From: Ceratothoa steindachneri
Lineage: Eukaryota > Arthropoda > Malacostraca > Isopoda > Cymothoidae
Length of the DNA stretch: 64,000 bases
NCBI GenBank assembly: GCA_963969495.1
Contig: OZ018318.1
Coordinates: forward strand, 99,269,357-99,333,356
Direction of reading: 5' to 3'
This document shows, piece after piece, positions 1 to 10,900 of this stretch (positions within the stretch are counted from its first letter, which is position 1; each line of letters begins with the position of its first letter). The translations under genes and the position numbers were made by a program. The notes beneath the pieces were generated by a model. That model made no database searches. It was not told where the DNA came from and was given only the letters and a program-made list of their open reading frames with translations.

Positions 1-685
1 ATTGTCTTGGGAGATAACCTATTCCTCAACATTAACATAATACAAGTAAACATCTTTGCGTATATTTTATCAATAATTAATACTTGATGTGTACTCCGTT
101 TGCTTTTAAACCCCCTTTTATGCGTTTTTGTATACTTTAGCCTATGTTGGGTCAGATGTTTCGCTCAATTTTCTGCCACTCTTCAGGAATCTTTGGTTCT
201 CTAGCAGCCACAAATGTGTAGACATAGGGCGCACGTTTTTATGGACCTAGATTTTTATGTGAAACCTGTGAGTCTATTCGGTCCCTTTGCATAACACATT
301 AAGATGGTTTCAATCATTATGTTTGTCCTCATGCAATTCCAAATTTCAGGAATGTGACGAGAGACACGATCACCTTTCATGATCATCTCGAGCATATCAA
401 CTGATAGTAATGTTTTAGACCAAAAGTATAGCCTATTTTGATGTCGATCAGGCATAAGGTAATTTATCATATACTCCAAAACAAGTAAGGGAAGGACTTA
501 GTTGGCTTCCTTTTCAGCACAAATAAATAGCATCATCAGTAGGGATGGCTTAATCAGCATGTCTACCAGAGTGCTTTTAACTAGGCCACGTTGGAGTTCT
601 TTGAGTACAATTCATAGGGGACGGAAGTGCTTTAGAGGTGTATTATAACTAGATAGGTGCTGCGTAACCCCATCCAAAATATATT
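1..685. other. No gene recognised
   Basis: This is AT-rich sequence with only short open frames. A 74-codon minus-strand frame (positions 255-479) is open, but I recognise no family in it and its composition is unremarkable. The first 40 bases loosely resemble bases 40370-40410, beside the gypsy-like pol gene, but the match is too short to call. Confidence 0.4.
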
Positions 686-930
686 TTATGACAGCTCAAT
701 GCCTCCGTAGTTTACATAAAGTTTGAAAACGTCAGAAGAATTTCTTGTTCGAGGCAGATTTTCATCTATATGAGACTGTACTGCATCATCTGCTGATTTG
801 TGATGCACTGATTTTTCTGCCAAGAATTGGGTTCTGCGAAGAGAATGATAACTGGCCTCTATGTCATGTCAATCGCTGATGGCGCCTTCCACCTTTACAA
901 TGATTTTGATATCTAACGGATCGCCGCGCG
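686..930 (-). pseudogene. Unidentified coding fossil
   Basis: The minus strand reads about 80 codons with one internal TGA (near position 870) and ends at a TAA at 686. The translation has a protein-like composition (motifs HDIEASYH, FLAEKSVHHKSADDA, DVFKLYVNYGG). The YH spacing recalls uncharacterised repeat-encoded proteins of marine invertebrates, but I cannot assign a family. It could be the remnant of an old transposon ORF. No start codon or neighbouring domain supports a working gene. Identity is unknown and low confidence. Confidence 0.25.
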
Positions 931-2890
931 TAATACAAATACTAACTATTGTTACTTAGAACGATTTTTAGTGTGGACGACTAGCAGTTCTACACAGTAC
1001 CATTCTCTTCATTGAGTTAGGATTCTTCTTGCTGAATTCACGCACATCACGAAAAAACAGATACTGCGTCTTGTCTTAATGTCAAATACGCGATTATCTG
1101 ATCGGTATTGGCGTTTTTGTTTAGTCGAATCATGGGTAATGTCTCTCTTGGGTCTTTTTGAGATGGGATTTAGAGTATTGTGAACACACAGTAATTGTAA
1201 GTGAAACTGTTCACAGATATTTTCAGATTAATATCTCTCAATTGGTAGTTATTCTCTGCAGTAGCTAATCTCTGCATTATACACAGATAATGGTTTTTTT
1301 AGACTACTTCACTGACAAACACAAACAAAGAAATATCTCATTTTTTTTAAACAACCAAGGTATGTTAAAGTAGATGATAAATATAGTATATATACAACAA
1401 TTGAAAGAAAACGATAAATCAATGTGGGGAAAATAATTAAAAAAAAGCAGAGGAGATACCCCCAAAATTAACAGTCAGCTTACACACAAACCCTCAAGTT
1501 TCTTAATCTATAAGACTTAATGATTCCAAATCCAATATAAAACATTGTGTCACTTTAAAGGCAAGGTTATCCCCAAATCTTGATTTAGTTACTAGCTTAA
1601 GAGCGATTTTTTTTTTTTGGGGGGGGGGCCAGAAGGACAGAATACCTTCATATTACCGTTCTTAACGGTAATACGATTCGGTTCATGAATTCTCTAAATA
1701 CAAACTAGAAATTCCTCTAAGTTACCAAAACAGTCAAATTCAGCCCGACGGGATATATCTGAAATATGGGCAAAGTCCTCGAAAGGAAAATAAGGTTTTA
1801 TAAGCATCATAAATTGATTTATCGCTACTTATGGGGCTCTTAAATGGAAAAGGAAGTATATCATGGAAGCTGATTGATTAGCGATACACTAGGCATTAAT
1901 TGCATTTTTTTGCTTCTATTTTCTGGTGCAATTTATTGGAGATAAGAAAAAATATTATTCATTGATGAAAAGGTTTGAAATGCAGCAAATATTTGAATAC
2001 TTAGAATTTATTGGGTCGTTCAGATTTATGCCACGAACATTTTTTATCAAAGAGGAAGCATTTATATTTCATTTTAAAATTCTCTAATGGTCGTGACGTT
2101 CTCAGAAAGGCAAATTATCAAATCATTTTGGTTCTGCAATATATACTGGGTCACTTTGACAATACTCTAACACTTCCTCTTCCTGCAGGAAGACTGTCTT
2201 CGGTTATTAGAACTTATTTTCCTTTTCCATCTCATCTTTATTTTCAATTTTATTTCTATTTATTTTGTCTATAATTATGTTATATTCATTGCCTGGCCAC
2301 CTTGAAATTTCCATAGAGCCAACAATGATATAATTATGAAAGGATTTTTCCCCCGGGTATTGTCGAAAATACACCTTTTAATTGGTATTCTCGAACAATT
2401 CGTCCTATAATTAGATTAATTTCCTATATATTCCCTACATTTACATACTTCTAGAAAATATTACTTTGGGAAGCCCTGTGACCATAAATTTGGAGAGAGA
2501 CTACTCTATATCAGCGATTTTATGCCGGTCTGGCGCGTGAGACGGGGCGTGGACGACACTCAGTGAGGCCCCAAGGGGCCTTCTCTTTTTATTCTGGTGT
2601 TTAGACGATGGTTGAATATCTTGAGTCTTCTTCTTTGAGTCAGTGATTTCTCGTTAAATGGGTTGGCGTTAGTGACTAACCGCCTCTAAATAACAGCGCA
2701 GTGTTAGGGAATATAAATTTCCCGTAGGAAAAGTGGAAAACTCCACGTTTGGGAATTCCCTCTCCCTCTCCTCTACCTCCTTTATCGGGTATGAAATTTC
2801 TTCTGAGTTAATGTTGTATATTTAATGAAGTCTGAGCAGTCCTCTTTATTCTTAGTTGACGTTGTATATTCAATGAAAATGGAATGGTGA
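931..2890. other. No gene recognised; A/T-rich intergenic or decayed repeat sequence
   Basis: I see no coding frame with a recognisable motif here. An 87-codon plus-strand frame at 2011-2274 has no family features. A G-run preceded by a T-run lies near 1610-1630. A short GC-rich palindrome (GGCCCCAAGGGGCC) lies at about 2566-2580. Two imperfect copies of a GTTGTATATT-type motif lie near 2812 and 2860. Confidence 0.4.
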
Positions 2891-3051
2891 ACGTGATATT
2901 ACAGGAAAATATATTGAATATGTTTGAACATTACCGTAAGAAAATGAACCAATCAACTAACTCGTAAAATGCATGGGTAGATTTATATTTAAAAATATTT
3001 TTAACATTATTGTAAGGAAACGGACCAATCAACTAACATGAAAAATGACGG
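2891..3051 (+). repeat. Left arm of a 160-bp inverted repeat
   Basis: This arm is the reverse complement of 4861-5022 with roughly 85-90% identity by eye. It contains two diverged sub-copies about 76 bp apart, both carrying the motif ACCAATCAACTAAC. The arms bracket about 1.8 kb that holds a Nimb-like ORF1 fossil and the Penelope-like endonuclease. They could be the ends of a foldback-type element, or an inverted duplication made during Penelope-like insertion. Confidence 0.75.
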
Positions 3052-3309
3052 CCGAGCATTCGACTTCAAGGCATTGCTGTACCCAACGGATAAAGCACTC
3101 TTTTTACTTTGCTTAGTAAAGGACGCGAGCAACGCTGAGAGATAAATAGCCTCCAGAAGGAGATCACTTTTTTCGTCATCAGATATTTATAATATAATGA
3201 GGAATTAAGCACCTCATTGCTCCCGTCCATCGTCCTGCGTGGGAACCTGTCATGGATGTCTGCCATTCATTAATTTCGTCTTAACTATGTCAGCCACTTG
3301 GACTGACAA

Positions 3310-4197
3310 AATTAAGGGCTTATGTGAAAGCTGGTTTGAGGCCTAGCCCACAGTGGAAACATAAGTTAGAAATTTTCTCGAACCTTGGACTAAACTGCAT
3401 ATCCAGGACGGAGAAGCGATCCTCATCGCTCGAGTGACCCGACCATAATCATAGAGGTAAGTAGCACCAGTCTCTATGTAGTTGGAAGCGTTTTTAGCAT
3501 AAGTACCCGGACGGTGGTGGAAAAACTTTAGCGGCCATTGATTCAGCCACTATTGACATCAAGTCCATCAAGTCCACTCGAGATCAATCCCATCTATCCA
3601 TCATCACCCATCATCCTGCCAGCATCGGAGTGGGGGACCAACTGGAAAGTGGACAGGAGCACTCACACCCTAGATTTTTTGATTCGCCGACACAAACCCT
3701 TACCTCCTTTACCATCTCACTACCTTATTACATTTCATCCACCATACCCAAAACGCGTTAATTACACTTTTATACAGAAAGAACAAAATAAATCAAGAGA
3801 GAAGAAGGAAGAGGACAGAAAGGCACCACGGAGATAGTCCCCCTGAGGACTATCTCCGGCCAGAGCCCCCCTTAAAAGAGCAAGCTCTGCGAATCTCTAT
3901 TCGAATCTCTGAAGGTTGCACTGGTGAAGGTTATCGAGGTGACTAATAGACTGGTGGCTATATGCGCGGAAACACGGGAAGTAGATAAGCTTTTGTCCGA
4001 AGAAGAAGTGACCCTACTAAAAACCCTCAACCTCGAAGCCAAGACACCCCCCCCCCCACCTCCACAAGTGGCAACTAACAGGAACGTTATCTGTTGAAAA
4101 GTGGAGAATTGGGTTGAAGGACACACGGCAGAAGAATTAAAAATGAAATAAAAAATCCACACCCATGGGCGAAAGTCCGGGAAATTATCAAGTTTCT
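3310..4197 (+). pseudogene. Nimb-like non-LTR retrotransposon, 5' region and ORF1 fossil (copy 0)
   Basis: Bases 3310-3490 resemble the 5' untranslated region of the copy at 5640-5812 (shared blocks GAAAGCTGGTTT and CTCTATGTA). From about 3880 the plus strand reads an ORF1 amino-terminal half: a KLCESLFESLKVALVKVIEV block, then an E/K-rich stretch, then a WVEGHTAEEL block, with one in-frame stop around 4098. The same blocks occur in the ORF1 copies at 6249 and 11654. This protein would bind the element's RNA in a ribonucleoprotein particle. The copy ends abruptly at 4197, before the zinc knuckles, where Penelope-like sequence begins. A proline run at 4047-4062 comes from a poly-C tract. Confidence 0.65.
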
Positions 4198-4200
4198 CTT

Positions 4201-4312
4201 GTAATTGGCGTATGATGCGTTGCGGCATTTCGCTTGATAGCCCCGCCCTGGGGGTGCATCGTCAACCTGCGCGACAAGGTTGTAGAAGTCATCCCTATGT
4301 ATTTAAAGTTGC
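4201..4312 (-). repeat. Inverted partial copy of the Penelope-like GIY-YIG coding segment
   Basis: The reverse complement of this 112-bp block matches 4491-4602 with only a few mismatches and a short GC-rich variant. It encodes the GIY-YIG core in the opposite direction and has no start of its own. Together with the direct copy it makes a head-to-head structure around a 131-bp spacer. Confidence 0.9.
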
Positions 4313-4443
4313 CGTGGTTCGGAATCCACATTAATCAGCAGGTCCCCCTTGTCCTTCGGGCAAAATTATTCCAACTGTTCAACCTTTGACTACCGAGGTT
4401 GATCAATCTACCTTCTCACCAATCTTTCTTTTTTTTAACTCAT
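4313..4443 (+). repeat. Penelope-like non-coding segment, copy 1
   Basis: This block (anchor words TTAATCAGCAGGTCCCCC and GACTACCGAGGTTG) also occurs at 5120-5250 and 21180-21300. Here it lies between the inverted and direct GIY-YIG copies, where a Penelope-like pseudo-LTR or linker would be expected. It is non-coding as far as I can see. Confidence 0.7.
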
Positions 4444-4447
4444 CCAT

Positions 4448-4855
4448 ATGTATTTAGATTTTCGGTGCAATGTCGGTGACTGCTTTTACCGCAACTCTAA
4501 ATACATAGGGATGACTTCTACAACCTTGTCGCGCAGGTTGACGATGCACCTACAGTACGGGGCTATCAAGCGACATGCCGCAACGCATCATACGGCAATT
4601 ACAAAAGAAACGCTCACCCGAAACACCTCCATCATCTTCCGTGATCCTGACCACCTAATACTCCGAATGGCTGAGGAAGTTATCATCTCCCAACAGAGAC
4701 CTTCAATCAATACACAACTCCAGGCAGAGACTATCCTCCCAACTACTCGCCGCCATAATCTGAAATGCCCCCGCTTGAAACCAGAATTCGCTAAACCTTT
4801 TCCTCCTGTTGTTTATACCCAACATAATTTTTTTGGTTCCCGAACATATTTTTAA
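4448..4855 (+). CDS. GIY-YIG endonuclease domain of a Penelope-like retroelement (partial)
   Basis: This 135-codon open frame carries the endonuclease end of a Penelope-like element, which nicks target DNA for insertion. Visible hallmarks are a Cys pair (C7, C12) before the domain, the KYIGMTSTTLSRRL block (Y19 to L31, the second half of the GIY-YIG signature plus the conserved Arg), a His at 34, the acidic residue in RMAEEV (E76), and an Asn in RPSIN (N88). Penelope-type enzymes usually have this zinc-finger-like Cys pair upstream. The reverse transcriptase that should precede it is absent, so the gene is 5'-truncated at the spacer. The Met at 4448 is probably internal to the original protein. 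The frame is intact but cannot act alone as a retroelement. Confidence 0.8.
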   Translation: MYLDFRCNVGDCFYRNSKYIGMTSTTLSRRLTMHLQYGAIKRHAATHHTAITKETLTRNTSIIFRDPDHLILRMAEEVIISQQRPSINTQLQAETILPTTRRHNLKCPRLKPEFAKPFPPVVYTQHNFFGSRTYF

Positions 4856-4860
4856 ACAAA

Positions 4861-5022
4861 TCCATCTATTTTCATGTTAGTTCATTGGTCCGTTTCCTTA
4901 CAATAATGTTCAAAATATTTTTAAACATAAATCTATCCATATAGTTTTCGAGTTAGTTAATTGATCCGTTTTCTTACGGTAATGTTCAAACATATTCAAT
5001 ATATTTTCCTGCAATATCACGT
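4861..5022 (-). repeat. Right arm of a 160-bp inverted repeat
   Basis: This arm pairs with 2891-3051. It starts six bases after the endonuclease stop codon and ends at an ACGT shared with the other arm. It again holds two sub-copies of the ACCAAT-containing unit. Confidence 0.75.
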
Positions 5023-5027
5023 AAGGG

Positions 5028-5460
5028 AACAGAGATTAGGCGGTCTTCCCGCTTCTGTATGAGTAACATAGGTGCTCAAGTATGAGAAAGTAAGTAAGAA
5101 TGATGAGTAAATGCATGACGGTAGTTCGGAATCAACGTTAATCAGCAGGTCCCCCATGTCCTTCAGGCAAGGTTATTCCACCCTTTCCACCTTTGACTAC
5201 CGAGGTTGTTCAGTCTGCCCCCTCAACAATCTGTCCTTTTTTAACTCAAAACTTTCCGTCTCCCACTATAAACCTTCTTCTAAAGCTTGTTCCGGACCTT
5301 CCATTAAGCACTTTACTATCGGTTCATTTGAAATGAGAGTCAGAAGTGTGGGGAGTTTCTGCAGGAGCAAGTCGGCCGCGGGCTTTCTCCTCTTCTGTGA
5401 TCCCCGATCGTAGGAGCGGTACAGAGGGGAAGAGTAACCGCGAGTCGTACCTACCCCCCT
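5028..5460 (+). repeat. Penelope-like non-coding segment, copy 2
   Basis: About 430 bp match 21081-21500 along their length, starting at AGATTAGGCGGTC and running through GTACAGAGGGGA to CCGCGAG. Several short frames are open, but they differ between the copies and carry no motif, so I treat it as non-coding. It lacks the hammerhead-like tail found in the 21-kb copy. It stops at an A-rich run near 5465, next to the Nimb-like element. Confidence 0.65.
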
Positions 5461-5589
5461 TCCAAAAAAAATAAAAATAACGGACTGGACGGATTGAATA
5501 CTTCATTGAAACAACAACGCTGCTTGTAGGTGACTTTATATCGGCCTAACCCCACTCCCTCGACGGAGTAACGAAGCAGAAAGGAACCC

Positions 5590-6248
5590 GACTGCCTCGT
5601 TCCAACTATGATGTTTTTTGTGATAGCCATAATTGGGAGCGCCAAGGAAAGCTGGTTTAGGAGTAGCACACACTGGAACTCGGCGTCAGTGTCACCCGGA
5701 CCAGGGTCAGGACTGCAACTTCGGGAAAGGATGTGGAGGTCCGCCCCCACTCCTCTATATCGGGAGTCCAGCCAGGACCATAGAGGGAAGCAACACCCAT
5801 CTCTATGTATGCTGACTGCAGTTCTGATACCCAAACCTGCGAGGGGCGGCACCCCCGGTTAGCGCTGGTTGATTCCGTGCTAACAAACAAAAAGTTCGCC
5901 ATACAATCACACCTCGTGAGTCCCCTTCCCCCCCCCCTTCCCCCGAGTTCACCAATCATCATTCATCCACCCCATTTGGTAGGTCACTTTCATGGATACT
6001 GTTACGAAGAAGAGGGAGTCACTCCAAACGAGTATAAAGTATCACCGTAAAAAGGGAGAACGGATCGTTTCACCTCTAATCACATAACTACAACCAACGA
6101 TAAGAGCATAAGAAGAATATAGCCCCGAGAGGCCACTCTCACGAATAGATAACCCAGGATAACACGACCATAATTCCCCTGCGGGCAATCGACGGTCAAC
6201 CCAAGTTCATCAGAGAGAGAAAAAGCATTCCAGGTCGTTTATGGCAAA
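5590..6248 (+). other. 5' untranslated region of Nimb-like element copy 1
   Basis: The block 5640-5812 is shared with copy 0 (3310-3490), which marks it as part of the element. The rest is GC-richer than the surroundings with C-runs near 5925-5945. I see no protein motif. Overlapping short frames on both strands look like composition artefacts. An element-internal promoter is expected here from family knowledge, but I cannot pinpoint one. Confidence 0.5.
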
Positions 6249-7671
6249 TTGAGTATTGCCATGGTAAGACTGGTTGAGGTGGCCTCGGGATATGTTGTTA
6301 TATGTGAGAAGGAGAATGACATCGAGGCCTTCACCAAAGAAGAAGCAGTTGAGGTCCTCCGGGGAATAGGACTGCAGCCCGCCATACCACCTCAGATCAT
6401 GGCTCACACGAGTGGAGTATGCCGGCGGCTCAACCCATGGCTCGAGGAACACTCAAAAGAATATATTAAGCAAGAAATACAACTTCGACAATCCTGGGCC
6501 AAAGTAGTCGAGGTGATTAAATTCAAAAATAGAAGGAAGAATAGTGACTACTCACATGTCTTCAAAGTAGTCTTCGCAGAGACAATACTGGCTCAGTAGG
6601 CCAAGGAACATGGGCTCCTCATGTTCAACGCTAAAGTTAGCAGTGAACAAATCGAGAGAGAGGAGTTTGCTCCAGTAAAGTTCTGCTTCCCTTGCTATAA
6701 GATGGACCAACACGCGACCAATGACTGTAAAGAAACTTTGGAGACGTGCTCTAAATGCAGCGCGAAAGGCCATCACTGGAAACAATGTACAAACACGTTT
6801 GAAAGATGCACCACCTGCGGACAGGAACATAAATCGATGGATATGGCTTGTCTAGACAAGAAAAAGGTGATAAAAAGAAGCAGCAAGGAAGGAAACAAGA
6901 GGAGACGTGGAGGTCTAATACAACATAACCCAAGCAGCAAAGGCGGCACTTACGCAGGTAGACGCAAAGAAAGCCTACCTCAAGATACAAAACGAGAATT
7001 CGACAAAGATTCTGACGTGCATTCCCCACACGCACGTCATGAATCTAACACAAACGTGAACATTGGCCAAAGAACTGAATGAAATGCTCGCAAAAAAAAG
7101 TTTTTACCAAATGTGTTTTCCGGACAATCCCCCTTCCTAGGATGTCCTGCACCTGCAGATAGTACCAAACAGACAGTCAGGAGAAGTGGAACAAGACGGC
7201 ACCAGAAAGCAAATCCCTAAAACAGGAAACAAAACCAAAAAAGAAAAGACAAAAGAAACGGTAGAAGTAAAAACTCCTGCACAGAAACAAAAAGAGAGTA
7301 AAGAGAAGAAAATGAAAGAACAGAGACGGCTACATCGGACTCCTCGGCGTCCTTAGACTCATCAGACTCGTAAGATGCTCCGCAAACCAAGAAAGCTAAG
7401 GGAAAGAAAGGTAAAAACAAGAAACTGGATGCGGATAGAAACAACCTATTTATCTACGAGCGGGGATATCCAGCACAGGAACATCTCTCAAGGGATTAAA
7501 TACAAAATATACAAGTGGGAATTCAAAGATGACATCGAATCAGAAACAGTAGAAGAAGCATTGCTTCACTGCAGAGTCGTTCTACATGATGATACGTGTG
7601 AGCAGCTCTCAAATGCTGAATTCACGAAGAAAAGGAACGGAAGAACGAAAAACACTACCCAGAAACACTAA
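6249..7671 (+). pseudogene. Nimb-like ORF1 protein (copy 1), RNA-binding with zinc knuckles, broken
   Basis: ORF1 of a non-LTR retrotransposon, expected to coat the element's RNA. The amino-terminal block (IAMVRLVEVASGYVVICEKE) corresponds to an RRM-like region, followed by a WLEEHSKEYIK linker. After a stop at 6597-6599 the frame resumes in the adjacent register. It carries an RGLLMFN-like stretch and three cysteine clusters: CFPCYKMDQHATNDC, CSKCSAKGHHWKQC (a perfect CX2CX4HX4C knuckle) and CTTCGQEHKSMDMAC, around 6680-6860. A Lys/Glu-rich region follows to about 7370, then an open frame to 7671 with a YKWEFKDDIES block that looks like the ORF1 carboxy terminus. Several frame breaks make it a pseudogene. 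The start at 6249 is only the first Met; the true start may lie upstream. Confidence 0.75.
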
Positions 7672-7751
7672 AAGGAAAATATGGAGAGAGTGAGCAGTAT
7701 AATGAGGATCCTGAGACAACGTAGACGTATGAGAGGGGAAAGCAACGGTAT

Positions 7752-8340
7752 ATGGAAACATATTTCGTGTGCTGGTCCCCCGACATCATTATAATAACAG
7801 AACACGGTATTGACACTACATCTGGTCAAATTAAAATACCAGGCTACAAAGTTGTCATGAAAAATCATTCACAGGAAAGGTTTGATAGTGCTGCTATGAC
7901 TGTAAAGAGGAATATCTCGTTCAAAATCCTACCGGAGCTGGACGAATCTTTTGCGGCAGTAGATCTCCACACATTGGTCGGAGCCCTCGTGATAGCAGCA
8001 GCCTATCAACCACTTCATCGAGCCTATTTCCCAATAAATAACTTATACATGCTGTTTGGGCACCGCATAGTGGCAATTTTAGGGGGCGACCTCAATGCCA
8101 GATGCCGTGCGGTGGGCTATGGTTGAACCAATGAGAGAGGCCGAAACTTGGAATTGGTTATGGGAAGAAAAAACATCCAAAGAATAGGGCCGGATTTTCC
8201 GACATATATTACTTCCACAGCAGCCACAAAACCTGACATAATCTTCACAAATGAAGGCTTTCCTTTCAACTATCATAGTGAGCCGGCCCAACAGTCCCAA
8301 GTGATCACATAGCGATCCCCACCACAATATGTCTCGCGCC
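7752..8340 (+). pseudogene. Nimb-like ORF2, apurinic-type endonuclease domain (broken)
   Basis: The frame opens with SPDIIIITEHGID (the TE motif of EEP-family retrotransposon endonucleases). It continues through GYKVVMKN, VIAAAYQPLHR and GGDLNARC (the GDxNA metal-binding motif), then breaks at a TGA (8124). In continuing sequence I read RIGPDFPTYI and AATKPDI, then a degraded region where the terminal SDH motif should be (S-QVIT). The domain nicks target DNA to prime reverse transcription. Homologous sequence lies at 18062-18660. At least two stops inactivate it. Confidence 0.75.
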
Positions 8341-8341
8341 G

Positions 8342-10410
8342 ATGCAGTTTCCAGTCTTCCTCCGCAAAAATTACGCCTTAGCTAACTGGGAACGTTATAA
8401 GAGACGACTCAGTCAATACGCCCCAGCTGACCTAAGCGACGCAACCTTGAAGGAAATAGATGAAGAACTGAGGAGGATAACTACGCTCATTCTAGAAGCA
8501 GACCGCAAATGCGTACCCAAGACTAGGTACAAAACCCCTCCTCAGCCCAGATTGACAAAGATCAGGGAGATCACTCGTGTTCACAGGGAAGTGTATGAAG
8601 AGATAAGACGGGAAGGTCCTAACCGGGAAAGAAGCTCGCTTCTTCGGCACCTGAGCACCAAGCTAAAAGAAGCTATCAACCTCCAACAAGAGGAAATCTG
8701 GAACAGCCTGATAGGCAAAATCAATAGCGAGCTAAACCTGGCTAAATTCTGGGGTCAAGTAAAGAATGTAAAAAGACTAACCGGAAGAACGAAGGCTTGA
8801 ATCAAAGAGAACGGAAATTATATAGAGGACCCAACGGTTCTAGAAGACAGATTTAGGAATTATTGGAAGAACGTCTTCAGTGTCACCCAAGAAAACAATA
8901 AAGAGTTCGACCAGGAATTCAAAGGCTAACTGATTAAAGACCTGAATCAGATTATACACCGCACGCACCCACAACATTAATGAGACGAATGCAGGGAGAT
9001 GGCGGGCCATAGCCGTCCCATATCACTAGAGTAGGTCATGGTCAATGTGAGAACCTTTGAACAAAGGGCACCAGGTTGGACAGGCATCACCAAAATTATA
9101 TTGATAAATACCCACAGGAGATCATTCAGGAAAACACAAATATTTATAACGCTTCCCTGAACATGGGTTACTTCCCTGATTGTTTTAGGATTGCTAAGGG
9201 TGATAAATTCCCTGATCAACCGGTCAACCACAGGTCAATCTCCCTGCCTGAATCCGTTGCGAAAGTCTAGGAGAAGCTGCTGGCTTACAAGCTTCAAGAA
9301 CAACTAGCTGAGCTAGGAGCTCACAACCCTCAGCAGCACGGGTTCGGTAGAAGACGAGGAACGGAGACTACCCTCGCCCTCCTAACGGAAAAACTCGCTG
9401 GCAGCAAAGCTGAGCGAAAATGCCTAGACGTGGTGCTGCGGGATGTAAAAAAGGCTTTGATAAGGTCTGCCTGAGAGGGCTACAATTCAAGATCCTCAAC
9501 CTCGACCTAAACGCAATCCTGGAAAAGGTCCTTTGTGACTATGTGATGGGGAGGAGAGCCCAAATCGCGATCGAGGGCTACAAAGGACCCGAATTCGAAC
9601 TCAAAGCGGGAGTTCCACAAGGCAGCGCTCTGAGTCCGTTGTTGTCCCTCGTGTACACAATAGACCTCCTTGCTCTAGTGAGAGACGATTTGATGTATCT
9701 GCAATACGCAGATAATATCACACAAATCGTTCCAAGTCCAATCAGGAACCATGAGTTTAAGCAAAGGCGAAAGCTACCGAGATTAATAACATCAATCGTT
9801 ACGAAAAAGAATGGAAAATAAAGACTAACCGCTAGAAATTCCTGATAATTCCGTTGAAGCGCTTAAAAATAGACGACGTCCTTGTAGAGGATGAAATTTA
9901 TCCGTACTCTAAGAGGGAAAGGTCCTGGGCTTACGTATTTACAAAACAGAAAATAAGACTCACATAAACAACAAAGTCTCCCTAGCCAAAAGAGAGCTGA
10001 AGAAACTGTACTGCTTCCGAATCCTCAACGTGCCAAATAAGAGGAAACTCTACACCGCCTTGGTACGCTCCGTCCTGGTGTACCCAGCAGTGGTCACGGA
10101 GATGGCCAGCTGTACCTTTTTTAGGACGTTTTAAAGGGCGCAGAATATAGCCACACTGCTTATTGACTGCGCAAGAAAGATCGACCGTATCGGGCAGACA
10201 GTTCTACACGAAAAAGTTCGACACAAGCCAATTAATATGGAGATTCAGAGGCTAGGGAAAAAGACATGCAATAAGGTGTAGGAAGATATACTCCCAAATA
10301 TCAACAATAATGTCGACATATCTATACGCGGAAGTCACAGAGCAGAAAGAACAGCATTGTTTCCCAGCGGAAAAAACTGTGCGAAGGAAGAAATAAGACC
10401 AATCTTTACC
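8342..10410 (+). pseudogene. Nimb-like ORF2, reverse transcriptase and carboxy-terminal region (broken)
   Basis: Bases 8342-8800 encode the linker between endonuclease and RT (charged, helical, RREGPNRERSSLLRHL). After stops and frame changes the RT follows. It has a diverged RPISLP-type motif at about 9230, HGFGRRRGTETTLAL (9345-9380), the motif A Asp in KKAFDKV (about 9450), AGVPQGSALSPLL (about 9610) and YADN at 9705-9716. In active enzymes the last box is YADD, so the second catalytic Asp has become Asn here. A thumb/connector region (VSLAKRELKKLYCF, NKRKLYTALVRSVLVYP) runs to about 10300. Multiple stops and the YADN change show a dead copy. I see no clear RNase H domain. Confidence 0.8.
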
Positions 10411-10900
10411 TAAGAATGTTAACTCCCAAAATTTAACTTAATGAAAAAGAGATGGTAAAAAATAAACAAAAAGAGACAATATGGATAACTAAAAAGACGC
10501 AAAGTGCCCAAGTTATAACACAAAAATTGAAATAAAATAAACAAACAACAAAATTTAATCACTTATAAAAAAAAGGCGAAGTGGCCAAGTTAAATTAAAA
10601 ATGAAATAGAAATTAACAAAAAAAATTTAAAGCTCAGAAAAAAGAGGCGTAGTGCCCAAATGTAATTTTAAATTAAAATAAGTGAGAGAATAATCAAACA
10701 GCAAACATAAAAACTTTAGTAAATAATAAAAACACTAAAGAACAAAGATGAAAAGAGGCAAGTGCCCAAAATAATAATAATGTTTAAATTAAACCAAGAT
10801 AGAAATAAAAGAGGCGAAATGCCCAACCCAAACATAACAAATAAAAACATAAATTAACGAAGAGACAACCTACCAGTTATCAAAATATTACTTGAAAGGC
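10411..10900 (+). repeat. A-rich 3' untranslated region with five copies of a GAGGCGAAGTGCCCAA-like motif
   Basis: This region follows ORF2 of Nimb-like copy 1. It is A-rich on the plus strand and punctuated by five degenerate copies of the motif, at about 10494, 10574, 10643, 10754 and 10810, spaced 56 to 111 bp. Only the short core (GGCGNAGTGCCCAA) is conserved; the A/T filler is not. The motif is not obvious in the 3' region of the second copy (20560-21080). Confidence 0.6.

Noticed and set aside
1..40. Similarity to bases 40370-40410 beside the gypsy-like pol
   Set aside because: Only about 38 bp with several mismatches; insufficient to place a second element at the window edge.
5451..6050. 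Several overlapping 60-133 codon frames on both strands
   Set aside because: GC-rich 5' untranslated region of a Nimb-like element gives long chance frames; no motif, and the frames disagree between copies.
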